Source of the DNA: Desulfopila aestuarii DSM 18488
GTDB lineage: Bacteria; Desulfobacterota; Desulfobulbia; Desulfobulbales; Desulfocapsaceae
DNA length: 64,000 bases
Direction of reading: 5' to 3'
Assembly (NCBI RefSeq): GCF_900143695.1
Contig: NZ_FRFE01000006.1
Coordinates: forward strand, 62,001-126,000
Below the pieces are notes generated by a model. It made no database searches. It had not been told where the DNA came from and saw only the letters and a program-made list of their open reading frames with translations. Shown one piece after another: positions 55,399 to 64,000 of this stretch. The position numbers and the translations under genes were made by a program. Position 1 is the first letter of the stretch, and each line of letters opens with the position of its first letter.

Positions 55399-57669
55399 AT
55401 GCTATCATCTGCTGCTCAATCATTTCGCCTTTTTCTTCTCATCACATTTCTGATGGTGACGTTCAGCGGCCAGACCCTCGCCGCTGAGAAAGGGCAGGCC
55501 GAATCTGCACCTAGTAAGGACGAAATCAACAAGGTCATAAGGATTCTTGAGGACCCGGCCCAACGTGACGCACTGCTGAAAACCTTGAAAGTCATGGCCC
55601 ATGCTGAACAGGATGCCGTCGCCAATAATCAGCTCAAAAGCGTTGCTGCCCAGATGCTGAGTGACATATCAGAAAAGGTCGACGACGTTACAGAGTCCAT
55701 CGTCGATGTAGCAGGCACCATCAATGAAGTTCCCACGGTTGCGGCATGGGTCAAATCTGAAATGGTCACCCCGAAATCACGGCAAATGTGGACCGACGTC
55801 GGGTTCAATCTTATCCTCACCCTTGGTCTTGGCTATCTCGCTTTTTATCTTGTCCGGTTGGCTCTCAGCCGACTTCGTCGAGCAGTCGCCGAACGAGAAA
55901 ACCGCAATATCCTTGCCCACTCACTCGGCCTCCTGTTTCTGCTGATCATTGAACTCCTGCCGATCATTGCCTATGGAATTGCAGCCTACCTGACCTTGGG
56001 GGTCATCAGTCCCCGTGAAAAGACGCGACTGGTGGCCCTGGCCTGGGTCAACGCCTTTATCATATCCCACAGCATCATCGCTTTGTTCCATGTCCTCTTT
56101 GTGCCTCAGATGCCGAAGCTGCGCTTGTTGAAACTCACAGATGAAAGCGCCACCTATCTTATCATTTGGGTAAAACGCCTCACCTACTCCATCATCTATG
56201 GCTATTTTGCTCTCCAGGCCGCACTGCTCCTTGGTCTGCCTTCAGCTCCCTATGATGCACTTCTTCGACTGCTCGGGCTGCTTGTCACCCTGCTGCTGCT
56301 GGTTATGATCATGCAGAATCGCGAAGCTGTGGCCGGATATGTCGCCCAGCTCACCCTTGAAAAGAAAACCGGTACAGACGAGACAGCAGAATCAGGTGCT
56401 GACCATGTTTCTTCAGGGAAATTGCGAGCCCATGGAATCCTTGCCCGTATTGCTACCGTCTGGCACCTGCTCGCCACTCTCTATGTGATCCTGCTGTATG
56501 GGGTCTGGGCCCTGCGCATTCCCGGCGGTTTCTTCTTTCTCTTTAAGTCCACATCGCTGACCGTTGTCACCCTCATTGTCATGCGTATAGTCCTGAGTTT
56601 GCTGAACACACTTTTCCACAGAGGTTTTCGCATAAGTGATGAACTGAAGCGCCAATTTCCCGGTCTCGAGAAACGCGCGAATCAGTATATTTCAACCCTG
56701 CACAAGGTGCTCAGGATCGGCTGCTATATTTTTGGCCTCATCGTCATCATGCAGGCCTGGGGCATCAATACCTTCGACTGGCTGACCAGCGAACCCGGTA
56801 AAATCATCGGCTCAACCATTACCTCAGTTGCCGGTATCCTGCTGACCACTTTTGTTATCTGGGAAATCGCCAACAGTCTTATCGAAAGCAATCTCACCCC
56901 CCGTGCTACAGCCAATGGACTGGAGATCAACCCACGTACCGTGACACTGCTCACAGTGGCTCGCAAGGCGCTTGCCATTGTCCTCACCGTAGTCAGCTCA
57001 CTTATGGTGCTGGCCCAGCTTGGCATCAACATCGCTCCGCTTCTTGCCGGTGCCGGTGTGCTCGGTCTGGCCATTGGTTTTGGTTCGCAAAAACTGGTAC
57101 AGGATGTCATAACCGGCATCTTTATCCTCCTTGAAGACCAGATGGCCGTTGGCGATGTGGTCGATCTGGGTGGACTCGCCGGAGTGGTCGAAGCAGTCTC
57201 CATCCGTACCGTCAAACTTCGAGACGTCTCGGGGACCGTACACACCATCCCGTTTAGCGCCATCAGTACCGTCAGCAATAAAACAAAAGACTATTCCTTT
57301 TATGTGATGGATATTGGCATCGGTTACCGGGAAAACGTGGATGAGGTTATGGAGGTGCTAAGGGGTATCGGAGCCGATCTACAGAATGATCCCGAATACG
57401 GACTGAAAATTCTCGAGCCACTCGATATTCTCGGTGTCGATTCCTTCGCTGATTCCGCGGTGGTCATCAAGGCCAGGATTAAAACCATCCCCACCAAACA
57501 GTGGTGGGTAGGCAGGGAATTCAACCGCCGAATGAAGCATAAATTCGATGAACTCGATATCGAGATCCCCTTCCCACATCAGACAATTTACTTTGGTGTG
57601 GACAAAGAGGGCAACGCGCCATCGGGTAAACTGGCTATTCAGGCAGAAACGGGAAATCCTGGCGTCTGA
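55399..57669 (+). CDS. MscS-family mechanosensitive channel (large, YbiO-like)
   Basis: A 756-residue channel that opens when membrane tension rises and releases solutes. A signal peptide (about 1-28, GQTLAA-E) and a periplasmic helical segment (about 30-130) precede about ten membrane helices. The MscS core is near the C-terminus: pore helix LLAGAGVLGLAIGFGSQKLV, then the beta domain GIFILLEDQMAVGDVVDLGG and HTIPFSAISTVSNKTKDYSF, and the alpha-beta vestibule. Size and N-terminal extension resemble E. coli YbiO. ATG 55399 has GAGAG five bases upstream; a TTG four codons earlier overlaps that site. Confidence 0.92.
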   Translation: MLSSAAQSFRLFLLITFLMVTFSGQTLAAEKGQAESAPSKDEINKVIRILEDPAQRDALLKTLKVMAHAEQDAVANNQLKSVAAQMLSDISEKVDDVTESIVDVAGTINEVPTVAAWVKSEMVTPKSRQMWTDVGFNLILTLGLGYLAFYLVRLALSRLRRAVAERENRNILAHSLGLLFLLIIELLPIIAYGIAAYLTLGVISPREKTRLVALAWVNAFIISHSIIALFHVLFVPQMPKLRLLKLTDESATYLIIWVKRLTYSIIYGYFALQAALLLGLPSAPYDALLRLLGLLVTLLLLVMIMQNREAVAGYVAQLTLEKKTGTDETAESGADHVSSGKLRAHGILARIATVWHLLATLYVILLYGVWALRIPGGFFFLFKSTSLTVVTLIVMRIVLSLLNTLFHRGFRISDELKRQFPGLEKRANQYISTLHKVLRIGCYIFGLIVIMQAWGINTFDWLTSEPGKIIGSTITSVAGILLTTFVIWEIANSLIESNLTPRATANGLEINPRTVTLLTVARKALAIVLTVVSSLMVLAQLGINIAPLLAGAGVLGLAIGFGSQKLVQDVITGIFILLEDQMAVGDVVDLGGLAGVVEAVSIRTVKLRDVSGTVHTIPFSAISTVSNKTKDYSFYVMDIGIGYRENVDEVMEVLRGIGADLQNDPEYGLKILEPLDILGVDSFADSAVVIKARIKTIPTKQWWVGREFNRRMKHKFDELDIEIPFPHQTIYFGVDKEGNAPSGKLAIQAETGNPGV

Positions 57670-57894
57670 AAGGTATAGAAACTAAGAGTAGTATATAATT
57701 TCCATCATCACTTGTGTTTATTGACGACAGCATTAAAGTGAAGTTTCACATGGAAAATTCTTTTTCAGACGTTGTTTAACGGCAACAACCTTACGCGATA
57801 GCCATACACGCAACGGCTCGTTCTCTGTCATAAGCGCAAATCGTTAATCACAGGGAACATCAGCTGAAACAACGAATATCACAAGGAGAAAATC

Positions 57895-58428
57895 ATGCTG
57901 CATAAAAAAATGGTCCAGGCGCTCAATAAGCAGATCAACAAGGAAATGTATTCGGCATATCTGTACATGTCCATGTCCAACCACTCCGCTCAGCTCGGTC
58001 TCAAAGGCTTTGCCAACTGGTTTATGGTTCAGTACCATGAGGAAATGTTCCATGCGATGAAACTGTATGAGTACATTCAGCGCCAGGGTGAATCTGTCAA
58101 ACTGGAAACAATTGCAACCCCGCCCGACACCTTTGCCTCACCGCTCGATATGTACACCCAGACCCTTACCCATGAACAGTTTATCACCAGCTCCATCAAC
58201 GAACTGATGGAACTGGCAATAAAGCTCAAAGATCACGCCACCCAGATTTTTCTTGAATGGTATATAACCGAACAGATTGAAGAAGAGGAAAACGACAACG
58301 ACATCATTTTGCAGCTGAAACTCATTGGCGACAACCCGCACGCTCTGCTCATGCTTGACCGCGAACTCGCTACACGGATGACCACCGTCACTGTCGATTT
58401 CAGTAAAGGTGTTGAAGCAGCTGCTTAA
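57895..58428 (+). CDS. ftnA: Ferritin (iron-storage, FtnA type)
   Basis: A 177-residue non-haem ferritin forming a 24-mer cage that oxidises and stores iron. The four-helix bundle has the ferroxidase ligands: Glu in NKEMYSAYLYMSMSNHSA with the neighbouring Tyr, Glu and His in QYHEEMFHAMKLYEY, Glu in HEQFITSSINELME and the EQIEEEEND cluster. The length is typical. AAGGAG lies just before the ATG, and a strong intrinsic terminator follows at 58461, so it is a single-gene transcript. No clear Fur box was identified by eye in the 225-base upstream region. Confidence 0.94.
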   Translation: MLHKKMVQALNKQINKEMYSAYLYMSMSNHSAQLGLKGFANWFMVQYHEEMFHAMKLYEYIQRQGESVKLETIATPPDTFASPLDMYTQTLTHEQFITSSINELMELAIKLKDHATQIFLEWYITEQIEEEENDNDIILQLKLIGDNPHALLMLDRELATRMTTVTVDFSKGVEAAA

Positions 58429-58460
58429 GCTCAATAATTCCACAGCACAATGTAGTGTTT

Positions 58461-58489
58461 GGGGGCTTCATCCTGAAGCCCCCTTTTTT
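58461..58489 (+). terminator. Intrinsic terminator after ferritin
   Basis: GGGGGCTTC, loop ATCCT, GAAGCCCCC (9-bp perfect stem) followed by TTTTTT, 32 bases after the ferritin stop. Textbook Rho-independent terminator. Confidence 0.95.
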
Positions 58490-58506
58490 CATTCTTCACC
58501 GTTCAG

Positions 58507-59469
58507 GTGTACATCGTGGCTCAGTTTTTTAGTCTTGCGGCTTTTACTCTCTGTGGCCTTGCTATTCTTGTCGCCGGGGCTGAAGCACTTGTGCGCGGCG
58601 GCAGCTCCATTGGCCTGCGATTTGGCCTTACTCCGCTCTTTATCGGCCTGACCATTGTTGCCTGCGGTACCAGCGCCCCGGAGTTAGTGGTCAGTATCTC
58701 CGCAGCCCTCAAAGGAAAAGGGGATATCAGCATCGCCAATGTGGTAGGTTCGAATATCTTCAACATTTCGGTAATCCTCGGCATTACAGCTCTACTCATG
58801 CCGATAAGGATCCATCTGCAGGTGATAAAAATCGATATCCCCATTATGATCGGTATCTCACTGCTCGGGATTGGTTGTATCGCTTCGGGACCGCTGACCG
58901 TCATTCACGGCCTGCTCCTTGTTTCACTCCTGATCGCCTATATGAGTTTCACCTACATTATGGCTCGACGGGAGCAGCAAAGATGTGAGGTAATAGCCGT
59001 AACCGAGGTCCATCCGCAGTCCAGCAGATCGGTGCTGCTCGACCTGCTGTTTGTTGGCGGTGGAGTGGCCTTGATGGTGGAAGGGTCAAACCTGCTGGTT
59101 GATAGTGCGGTCAGTATAGCTTCTCTTCTGGGAGTCAGCGAGGCGGTAATCGGCCTGACACTGGTAGCAACCGGTACCAGTCTCCCCGAACTCGCCACCT
59201 CTATAGTCGCCACCTACCGAAAATCACCAGAAGTAGCAGTAGGAAACGTCGTTGGTTCAAATATTTTCAACATCCTTGGCATCCTGGGAACAACCGCCCT
59301 GGTCACCCCTCTTTCCGCTCCAGGTGTTCGTTCCGTTGACCTCGCTGTCATGCTCCTTGCCACTCTCATGCTTCTGCCCTTAGCCATTTCCGGCAAAATC
59401 CTGAGCCGTTGGGAAGGTCTGCTCCTGCTTCTCGGTTATGGTGGATATCTCTGGTGGCTCTGGCCGTGA
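58507..59469 (+). CDS. Ca2+/Na+ exchanger of the CaCA family (YrbG type)
   Basis: A 320-residue membrane antiporter with ten helices and the two inverted alpha-repeats that define the family: GLTIVACGTSAPELVVSISA with NVVGSNIFNISVILG in the first half, and GLTLVATGTSLPELATSIVA with NVVGSNIFNILGILG in the second. These hold the Glu, Ser, Asn and Thr ligands for Ca2+ and Na+. The start is GTG 58507 or, with AGG at better spacing, GTG 58516, three codons later. It begins 18 bases after the ferritin terminator. Confidence 0.9.
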   Translation: MYIVAQFFSLAAFTLCGLAILVAGAEALVRGGSSIGLRFGLTPLFIGLTIVACGTSAPELVVSISAALKGKGDISIANVVGSNIFNISVILGITALLMPIRIHLQVIKIDIPIMIGISLLGIGCIASGPLTVIHGLLLVSLLIAYMSFTYIMARREQQRCEVIAVTEVHPQSSRSVLLDLLFVGGGVALMVEGSNLLVDSAVSIASLLGVSEAVIGLTLVATGTSLPELATSIVATYRKSPEVAVGNVVGSNIFNILGILGTTALVTPLSAPGVRSVDLAVMLLATLMLLPLAISGKILSRWEGLLLLLGYGGYLWWLWP

Positions 59470-59574
59470 TACATATTTTCAAGGTAGCTTGTACAATAGA
59501 ATGACAGAACAAGAAAGCGACATTTCTGAACTGGTCCTATTGCTGAATACAAGAATTGAAAAAGGAGTGATACC

Positions 59575-60345
59575 ATGACCAAACGTATATCCTGCCAATC
59601 AATTATTGCTGTTCTATTCTTTACTCTTGTTGTTTCTACTGGTTTTGCTGCCGGCGATATCAGTACCGAAAAAGTCCACTTCAAAAAAGGAACCAGCAGC
59701 GCGGTCATCAAAGGATCGATCAAAGGCTATACAACTGTAGATTACCTCCTTGGCGCCAGAAAAGGACAATATATGAACGTCAGCATGGTGACCAACAACA
59801 ATGCCAACTACTTCAACATTATGGCACCAGGCGAAAAAGATGTCGCTTTTTTCATCGGCTCCACCAGCGGAAACCAGTATGAAGGCACCCTGCCGGCCAA
59901 TGGCGAATATACGATTCGGGTCTACCAGATGCGGAGTGCGGCCCGTCGTAATGAGGTGGCCAACTACAGCCTCGAAATCTCCATCACCAACGGGAAGCCT
60001 TCACAACAGAACGCTTCCGTCCCGGCAGAGAGCAATGATGCCAAGGTCGCCGGAACACACTACAACGCCACCGGCAACATCCCCTGCAAGATCGAGAAAG
60101 GCCAGCCGACCGGTTCCTGCGCCTTCGGGGTAACACGTGAAGGCAACGGCAGCGGAATCGTCACTATCACCAGGCCGGATGGTCGCACCAGAGCCATCTT
60201 TTTTGAAAACGGCAAGGCCATCGGAGCCGACACCAACCAGGCTGATCCCGGCGAATTCAATGCAAGAAAAGAATCGGACCTCAACGTCATTACCATTGGT
60301 AATGAGCGATACGAGATACCCGATGCGGTTATCTCAGGCGGTTGA
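59575..60345 (+). CDS. PliG-like periplasmic g-type lysozyme inhibitor
   Basis: A 256-residue secreted protein. AAAGGAG precedes the ATG; the signal peptide ends STGFAAG. The first domain (about 32-137) matches the g-type lysozyme inhibitor fold: FKKGTSSAVIKGSIKGYTTV, YLLGARKGQYMNVSM and GEYTIRVYQMRSAARRNE. Such proteins protect the cell wall against lysozyme. A linker (about 138-160) leads to a second domain (about 160-256) with two Cys (IPCKIEKGQPTGSC) that probably form a disulfide. This second domain is often found with similar secreted proteins but has no assigned function. The gene is alone and is followed by an intrinsic terminator. Confidence 0.78.
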   Translation: MTKRISCQSIIAVLFFTLVVSTGFAAGDISTEKVHFKKGTSSAVIKGSIKGYTTVDYLLGARKGQYMNVSMVTNNNANYFNIMAPGEKDVAFFIGSTSGNQYEGTLPANGEYTIRVYQMRSAARRNEVANYSLEISITNGKPSQQNASVPAESNDAKVAGTHYNATGNIPCKIEKGQPTGSCAFGVTREGNGSGIVTITRPDGRTRAIFFENGKAIGADTNQADPGEFNARKESDLNVITIGNERYEIPDAVISGG

Positions 60346-60606
60346 TCCTAAGGCAGATTGCCTGCACCGACAACACAAACTCCGCTAAGCATACGACTCT
60401 AGGTTTTTCTTTTATTCTGTAACCGCAACCTCAATAGATCGTTTAACAGATAAGACTTGTATGAAGTTGTTTCATTACCAGCTCAATTCTCTAAAATTTA
60501 ACTTGCTCAGCCATCTCCCAGGAGCAGGTTAAACACCCCTGTCGCCCCCCTCCCTGACGGCAGGGGTTTTTTTATTATGCATTTCCCCTAAGCCATTTGT
60601 CCGCAC
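60346..60606. other. Convergent intergenic region with terminator
   Basis: Nothing gene-like between the lysozyme-inhibitor gene and the small Cys/His protein gene except the terminator at 60536-60573. Confidence 0.5.
60536..60573 (+). terminator. Intrinsic terminator
   Basis: CCCCTGTCG pairs with CGGCAGGGG (one G-U) across a 13-base loop and is followed by seven Ts. It lies 190 bases after the preceding gene on the plus strand. Confidence 0.85.
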
Positions 60607-60795
60607 TTATTTTTCACTTTTCATCCGCTCTTCCCGCACCTTTTCCTTATGCACAAACCAGATGGTGCAGGATGTCCTGAACTTGCAGTACAACTCCGGA
60701 TCGAGGCAACTGAGGCATTCTTCACAGAGAAAAACATTATGCTTCAGACAATGATGGTTCGTTTCGCGTTCCGGATGATTCCTGCACCTACCCAT
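60607..60795 (-). CDS. Small Cys/His-rich putative zinc-binding protein (62 residues)
   Basis: A 62-residue protein built on metal-ligand pairs: CRNHPERETNHHCLKH, then CEECLSCLDPELYC, FRTSC and IWF. The spacing recalls a small B-box-like or treble-clef zinc fold with two sites. AGGGG lies about nine bases before the ATG and the frame stands alone between other genes, so it is likely real. The function is unknown. The C-terminal tail is charged (HKEKVREERMKSEK). Confidence 0.75.
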   Translation of the reverse strand: MGRCRNHPERETNHHCLKHNVFLCEECLSCLDPELYCKFRTSCTIWFVHKEKVREERMKSEK

Positions 60796-60935
60796 GAGAA
60801 TTACCCCTGTATCTTTGGTATGAATCTGCTATAGTGTTCTTCCGTGCCCAAGCTACCCGAAGTCGGAATTCAGTGACTTGCCAACATAAGCTGAGATAAT
60901 ACGCACGGAATTAGATTTTCGCCACAGACGATACC

Positions 60936-62210
60936 ATGACGTCCGCCCCGACCCATATCTCCAGTGATCTCCGTATCACCCTCAACAAAGAGGGCGCGCG
61001 TCACTATACCCGCATGAGTTTCCCCATCCACTGCGGCATCTTTTCCGAAGTGGAGACCCGCAACTGGCTGCTGCATTTCAACCTCAACAATGAAATTATC
61101 CGCGCCAAAGGCAAGACCAGAAGCTGGCCACATCCCCACGAGTGGCTCAAGCGTAACATGGGCAACGACTGGATCTACTATTCCACCGGGGGCTACACCG
61201 GGGTATTCGAAGCAACCGGTGAATATTACCTGCCCAACCTTCCCTACAAAACCAATGGTCTTCTCGGCGGCAACCCCTTCGATGATGAAAGCGTAGGTGA
61301 ACTGATTAACGGCTGGCCAACGATACTCAGCAATATCCTTAAGTCGGAAAGCCACCTGCCGGTTGAAGTCTCCTCTTTTCTTCAAAACGCGCTCGCCAAC
61401 ACCCCGGATAATCTCTCAACCAAAGCGGATCGTCTGTTTTCCATTTGCGGCGGCAGATCGACCGTTCTCCCGCCGGATGCGCGCCACGTCGATTACAATG
61501 TGATCCCCATTACCATCGCCAGCGGTTGTCTCTACAAGTGCCGGTTCTGCGAGGTAAAAAACAAACACCCTTTCGCCGCCATTCCTACCGCCGAGGTACG
61601 TCACCAGATCAACCGGCTCACATCGATCTATGATCGGGATTTACCAAATTACAATGCCCTCTTTCTTGGTGAGCATGATGCCCTTCAGGCGGGAGCGGCG
61701 AACATTCTCGCTACCCTTGATGAGGCGTATGGGGCATTTTCGTTTGACCAGAGCTATCTCCAGGGGTGCAGCGCTTTTCTGTTCGGTTCAGTAACCTCAC
61801 TCATGAACACGCCAGAATCGTTCTTTCAGGAGCTGGAGCAGCGTCCGTACACCATCTACATCAACATCGGGCTCGAATCAGCAGACCAGGAAACCCTCGA
61901 TCGTCTCGGAAAACCGCTCACCTCGGCAATGGTACGGGAAGCCTTCACACGCATCCAGGAAATCAATGACCGCTGGTCTAAAACAGAGATAACCGCCAAT
62001 TTTGTCCTTGATGACGACCTGCCCGATGGCCATCTGCCTGCCTTTCTCGACCTGGTACGGGAGAGTCTGACGCGAGTAAAACCAAAAGGTTGTGTGTATC
62101 TCTCGCCGCTTCGATTCGGACAGCCGTCACGTTCCCAGACTTTTGGTTTTAACCGACTCAAGGTGTTGAGCCGAGTGCCCACGTTTCTCTATATCATTCA
62201 ACGACTTTAG
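60936..62210 (+). CDS. Radical SAM protein with unusual N-terminal domain
   Basis: A 424-residue protein. The 4Fe-4S motif CLYKCRFC lies deep in the chain (about residues 198-205, after IPITIASG), behind an N-terminal region of about 190 residues that is not a recognised B12 or TRAM domain. It includes aromatic stretches (KRNMGNDWIYYSTGGYTGVF). The TIM-barrel part continues with ALFLGEHDALQ, INIGLESADQETLDRLGKPL and LDDDLPDGHLPAFLDLVRES, typical of the class that includes HemN-like and Elp3-like enzymes. The substrate is unknown. The start has only a weak ribosome-binding site. The gene precedes the cyclo-ligase by 76 bases. Confidence 0.83.
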   Translation: MTSAPTHISSDLRITLNKEGARHYTRMSFPIHCGIFSEVETRNWLLHFNLNNEIIRAKGKTRSWPHPHEWLKRNMGNDWIYYSTGGYTGVFEATGEYYLPNLPYKTNGLLGGNPFDDESVGELINGWPTILSNILKSESHLPVEVSSFLQNALANTPDNLSTKADRLFSICGGRSTVLPPDARHVDYNVIPITIASGCLYKCRFCEVKNKHPFAAIPTAEVRHQINRLTSIYDRDLPNYNALFLGEHDALQAGAANILATLDEAYGAFSFDQSYLQGCSAFLFGSVTSLMNTPESFFQELEQRPYTIYINIGLESADQETLDRLGKPLTSAMVREAFTRIQEINDRWSKTEITANFVLDDDLPDGHLPAFLDLVRESLTRVKPKGCVYLSPLRFGQPSRSQTFGFNRLKVLSRVPTFLYIIQRL

Positions 62211-62286
62211 TACCGCAATACCGTCCGGTTGTGCCATTTTCGACACGACCGTCAATATTGATCACCGACCGCGGAGGCTACATCAC

Positions 62287-62868
62287 ATGATACATCCCAA
62301 ACAGTTACGAAAAGATATTCTCAAGTCCCGAGATGGTCTTTCAGCCGAGGAAATTCGCGAAAAAAGTGGGGTTATCTGTAAGCAGTTGCTTGCCCTGCCG
62401 GAGATTCAACGGAGCACAAATATCTTCCTGTATGTAAGTTTTCGCAGTGAAGTGGCAACCACCGACCTTCTGGAACGACTTCTTGCTGCTGGCAAGACAG
62501 TTTCGGTTCCTATCACCTACGTCAAAGCCCCACGTATTGATGCCATCCGTATCACCAATCCAGCCAGGGATCTAGTACCAGGCTATTGCGACATCCCAGA
62601 ACCACGTCAGGAAATCCTGGCTAGCAACTATGTAGCGCCTGAATCCATCGACGCCATTATTCTTCCCGGCTCGGTATTCGATCTCCGCTGTGGCCGTTTT
62701 GGATATGGTGGTGGCTTTTACGATCGTTTTGTTTCATCGGCACCATCCGCAGTGCGGATCGGACTGGCCTTTGATCTGCAAATTGTTGAACGTGCTCCCT
62801 TGCAGGATCATGACGAACTGCTCGACATGGTGATTACCGAAAGCAGGATCATCCGCGGCGATCGCTAG
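62287..62868 (+). CDS. 5-formyltetrahydrofolate cyclo-ligase
   Basis: A 193-residue enzyme using ATP to convert 5-formyl-THF to 5,10-methenyl-THF. Family motifs: KQLRKDILKSRDGLS at the N-terminus, FLYVSFRSEVAT (substrate pocket), IILPGSVFDLRCGRFGYGGG with the ATP/Mg site, and GLAFDLQIVERAPLQDHDEL. The length is standard. GGAGG lies about nine bases before the ATG. No 6S RNA-like structure was recognised in the short upstream gap, although ssrS often accompanies this gene in other proteobacteria. Confidence 0.92.
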   Translation: MIHPKQLRKDILKSRDGLSAEEIREKSGVICKQLLALPEIQRSTNIFLYVSFRSEVATTDLLERLLAAGKTVSVPITYVKAPRIDAIRITNPARDLVPGYCDIPEPRQEILASNYVAPESIDAIILPGSVFDLRCGRFGYGGGFYDRFVSSAPSAVRIGLAFDLQIVERAPLQDHDELLDMVITESRIIRGDR

Positions 62869-62889
62869 AAAGATTATGGCAGGAGGATA

Positions 62890-63978
62890 TTACAGACCGG
62901 GGATACCGAGTGACTGGATAGTCATGGCGTTATCCCCTTCCTCATAAGCCAGTACTTTTCCTTCTTCTCGGGCGATGCGAAAAGCAAGGCTGTATGAGAG
63001 AACTCGGATGGGATAATCTCGAGGGAGTTTGAGCAGATAGGGTTGAATAGTCACAAAATCGGTGGCGCCATACTGCTGCATGATAAAGCGGAGGCCACCG
63101 TTGGCCGGGCCGATATTATAGGCAAGCAGACCAAGAAAAAGATCGTTGTTCATCTCTTCAAGGTAATGTTGCAACGTGGCCGCACCGAGAAAGGCGTTAT
63201 AACGTGAACTGCCAAGATCACGCGACTTCACGTCGAACCGGCCGTCCACCTCTCTTTGTACCTGTTTTGGAACCTGGGTTATCTGAAAAAGCCCATGACC
63301 GCCATCCTCGCTCTTTCTCGGCAGATAGGATGATTCAGTTGCCGCGAGGCCTTTCAGCAAATCGGGATCGACATCATACACTTTGGCGGCATCTTCGATA
63401 TCTGCGTCAAAAGGTTTCGCCCTTTCGATCATCTTCTCCACCTGGCCATTGCCAAGCCGGCGATAGGCAGCATAGACCTGGTGGGCCAGAGTCATCCGGC
63501 TCGCCTCCTCCTTGCCGCCTACCAAGGTGCGATAATACCCGAAGGCTTTGGTGAAAGTGTTACCGGGAATCATACAGAGCAGCGTAAGAGTCACGGCTGC
63601 AACTAATCCGGCGGGCAGTATCGGGGACCAGAGTTTCAACAATCGCCGCAACCGCTTCCAGCCACTCAACAGAAGCGTTGCCGCAATAATGAAACCAAAT
63701 ATACCGATACCAAAGGGCAAGAGGCTACCGAAGACATCGGTACCGGAAAAGCGGTTACCGAAATGACCGAGCAGCAGAACCATGGCTCCCATTCCGATAA
63801 CGGACAAACCGCCCCACTCCAGCAATAATAGCAACGCGTCGCGCAGCAGGTTTTTCGGCTCATTTTTCCCGCCTTTCCCGTTGCTCTTTTTCTTTCGGCT
63901 GCCACTCTTGTTTGGGCCACGCTTTGCGGTCGTTTTCGGTCTGGCCGGAGATTGTTTTGCTGGAATTGACCTACCCAT
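62890..63978 (-). CDS. Membrane-anchored lytic transglycosylase (SLT domain)
   Basis: A 362-residue cell-wall lytic enzyme. A basic, Lys/Arg-rich N-terminal tail (about 1-42) precedes three membrane helices (about 45-72, 82-106, 116-138). A periplasmic SLT catalytic domain (about 195-340) has the catalytic Glu in LAATESSYLPRK, GHGLFQITQVP and LAYNIGPANGG. The three-helix anchor is unusual next to the single lipid or helix anchors of Mlt enzymes. It converges on the cyclo-ligase gene with only 21 bases between stops. Confidence 0.88.
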   Translation of the reverse strand: MGRSIPAKQSPARPKTTAKRGPNKSGSRKKKSNGKGGKNEPKNLLRDALLLLLEWGGLSVIGMGAMVLLLGHFGNRFSGTDVFGSLLPFGIGIFGFIIAATLLLSGWKRLRRLLKLWSPILPAGLVAAVTLTLLCMIPGNTFTKAFGYYRTLVGGKEEASRMTLAHQVYAAYRRLGNGQVEKMIERAKPFDADIEDAAKVYDVDPDLLKGLAATESSYLPRKSEDGGHGLFQITQVPKQVQREVDGRFDVKSRDLGSSRYNAFLGAATLQHYLEEMNNDLFLGLLAYNIGPANGGLRFIMQQYGATDFVTIQPYLLKLPRDYPIRVLSYSLAFRIAREEGKVLAYEEGDNAMTIQSLGIPGL

Positions 63979-64000
63979 CTAAAAACACGTTGAAAGTGTT

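Noticed and set aside
62211-62286. 6S RNA (ssrS) next to the 5-formyl-THF cyclo-ligase gene
   Set aside because: The gap is only 76 bases, too short for the usual 180-nt RNA.
1-64000. CRISPR arrays, tRNA or rRNA genes, prophage or plasmid replication genes
   Set aside because: No regularly spaced repeats, no cloverleaf-like or rRNA-like sequence, and no integrase, capsid or replication protein was recognised on either strand.

Overview
The window reads as ordinary chromosomal DNA of a Gram-negative anaerobe, most likely a Desulfobacterota (deltaproteobacterial) lineage near the Desulfobulbales. This is inferred from gene style, not from a marker gene: no rRNA or tRNA is visible. Supporting points are an RND metal efflux set with outer-membrane factors, sigma-54 two-component control, many PAS/REC signalling proteins, two radical SAM enzymes, an aspartase paired with an anaerobic C4-dicarboxylate carrier, a B12 riboswitch and a TPP riboswitch. 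Genes are dense on both strands, often with 1-8 base overlaps.

Layout. 1-6.1 kb: the tail of a response regulator, a decayed IS200/IS605 transposase, a large hybrid sensor kinase, a homocysteine S-methyltransferase homologue and a radical SAM protein. 6.3-10.2 kb: a cobalamin riboswitch followed by a TrpD-like phosphoribosyltransferase, a 71-residue unknown protein and a fusion of a zinc-dependent dehydrogenase to CobT. 10.2-21.2 kb: a copper/silver-type CusCBA efflux operon with a Met/His-rich periplasmic protein, a diverging ZraSR-like sensor/sigma-54 activator pair, and a ZraP/Spy-like periplasmic protein. Good -24/-12 sigma-54 promoters precede both the efflux operon and the ZraP-like gene, so the locus looks like one metal-responsive regulon. 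21.3-26.1 kb: a TPP riboswitch with a terminator hairpin in front of thiBPQ and thiamine pyrophosphokinase.

26.3-36.7 kb: a small membrane protein, a GNAT-nitrilase gene broken by one in-frame TAA, MgtE, a MobB-like GTPase, a lone receiver, a PAS-LuxR protein and an HD-GYP phosphodiesterase. 36.7-41.5 kb: an exporter operon (TolC, HlyD and two ABC-2 permeases) without an ATPase. 41.8-48.7 kb: a Kef-type antiporter, aspartase fused to a cyclic-nucleotide-binding-like domain, DcuA-type carrier and an L,D-transpeptidase. 49.3-64 kb: a four-module hydrolase (peptidoglycan-binding, GH19, papain-like, alpha/beta hydrolase), a GH13 enzyme, a DUF2179 protein, an MscS channel, ferritin, a Ca/Na exchanger, a PliG-like lysozyme inhibitor, a small Cys/His protein, a radical SAM protein, 5-formyl-THF cyclo-ligase and a lytic transglycosylase.

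The strongest candidates for something undescribed are the B12-riboswitch operon with its dehydrogenase-CobT fusion, and the 964-residue four-module hydrolase. All functional statements rest on reading motifs by eye. No database search was run.
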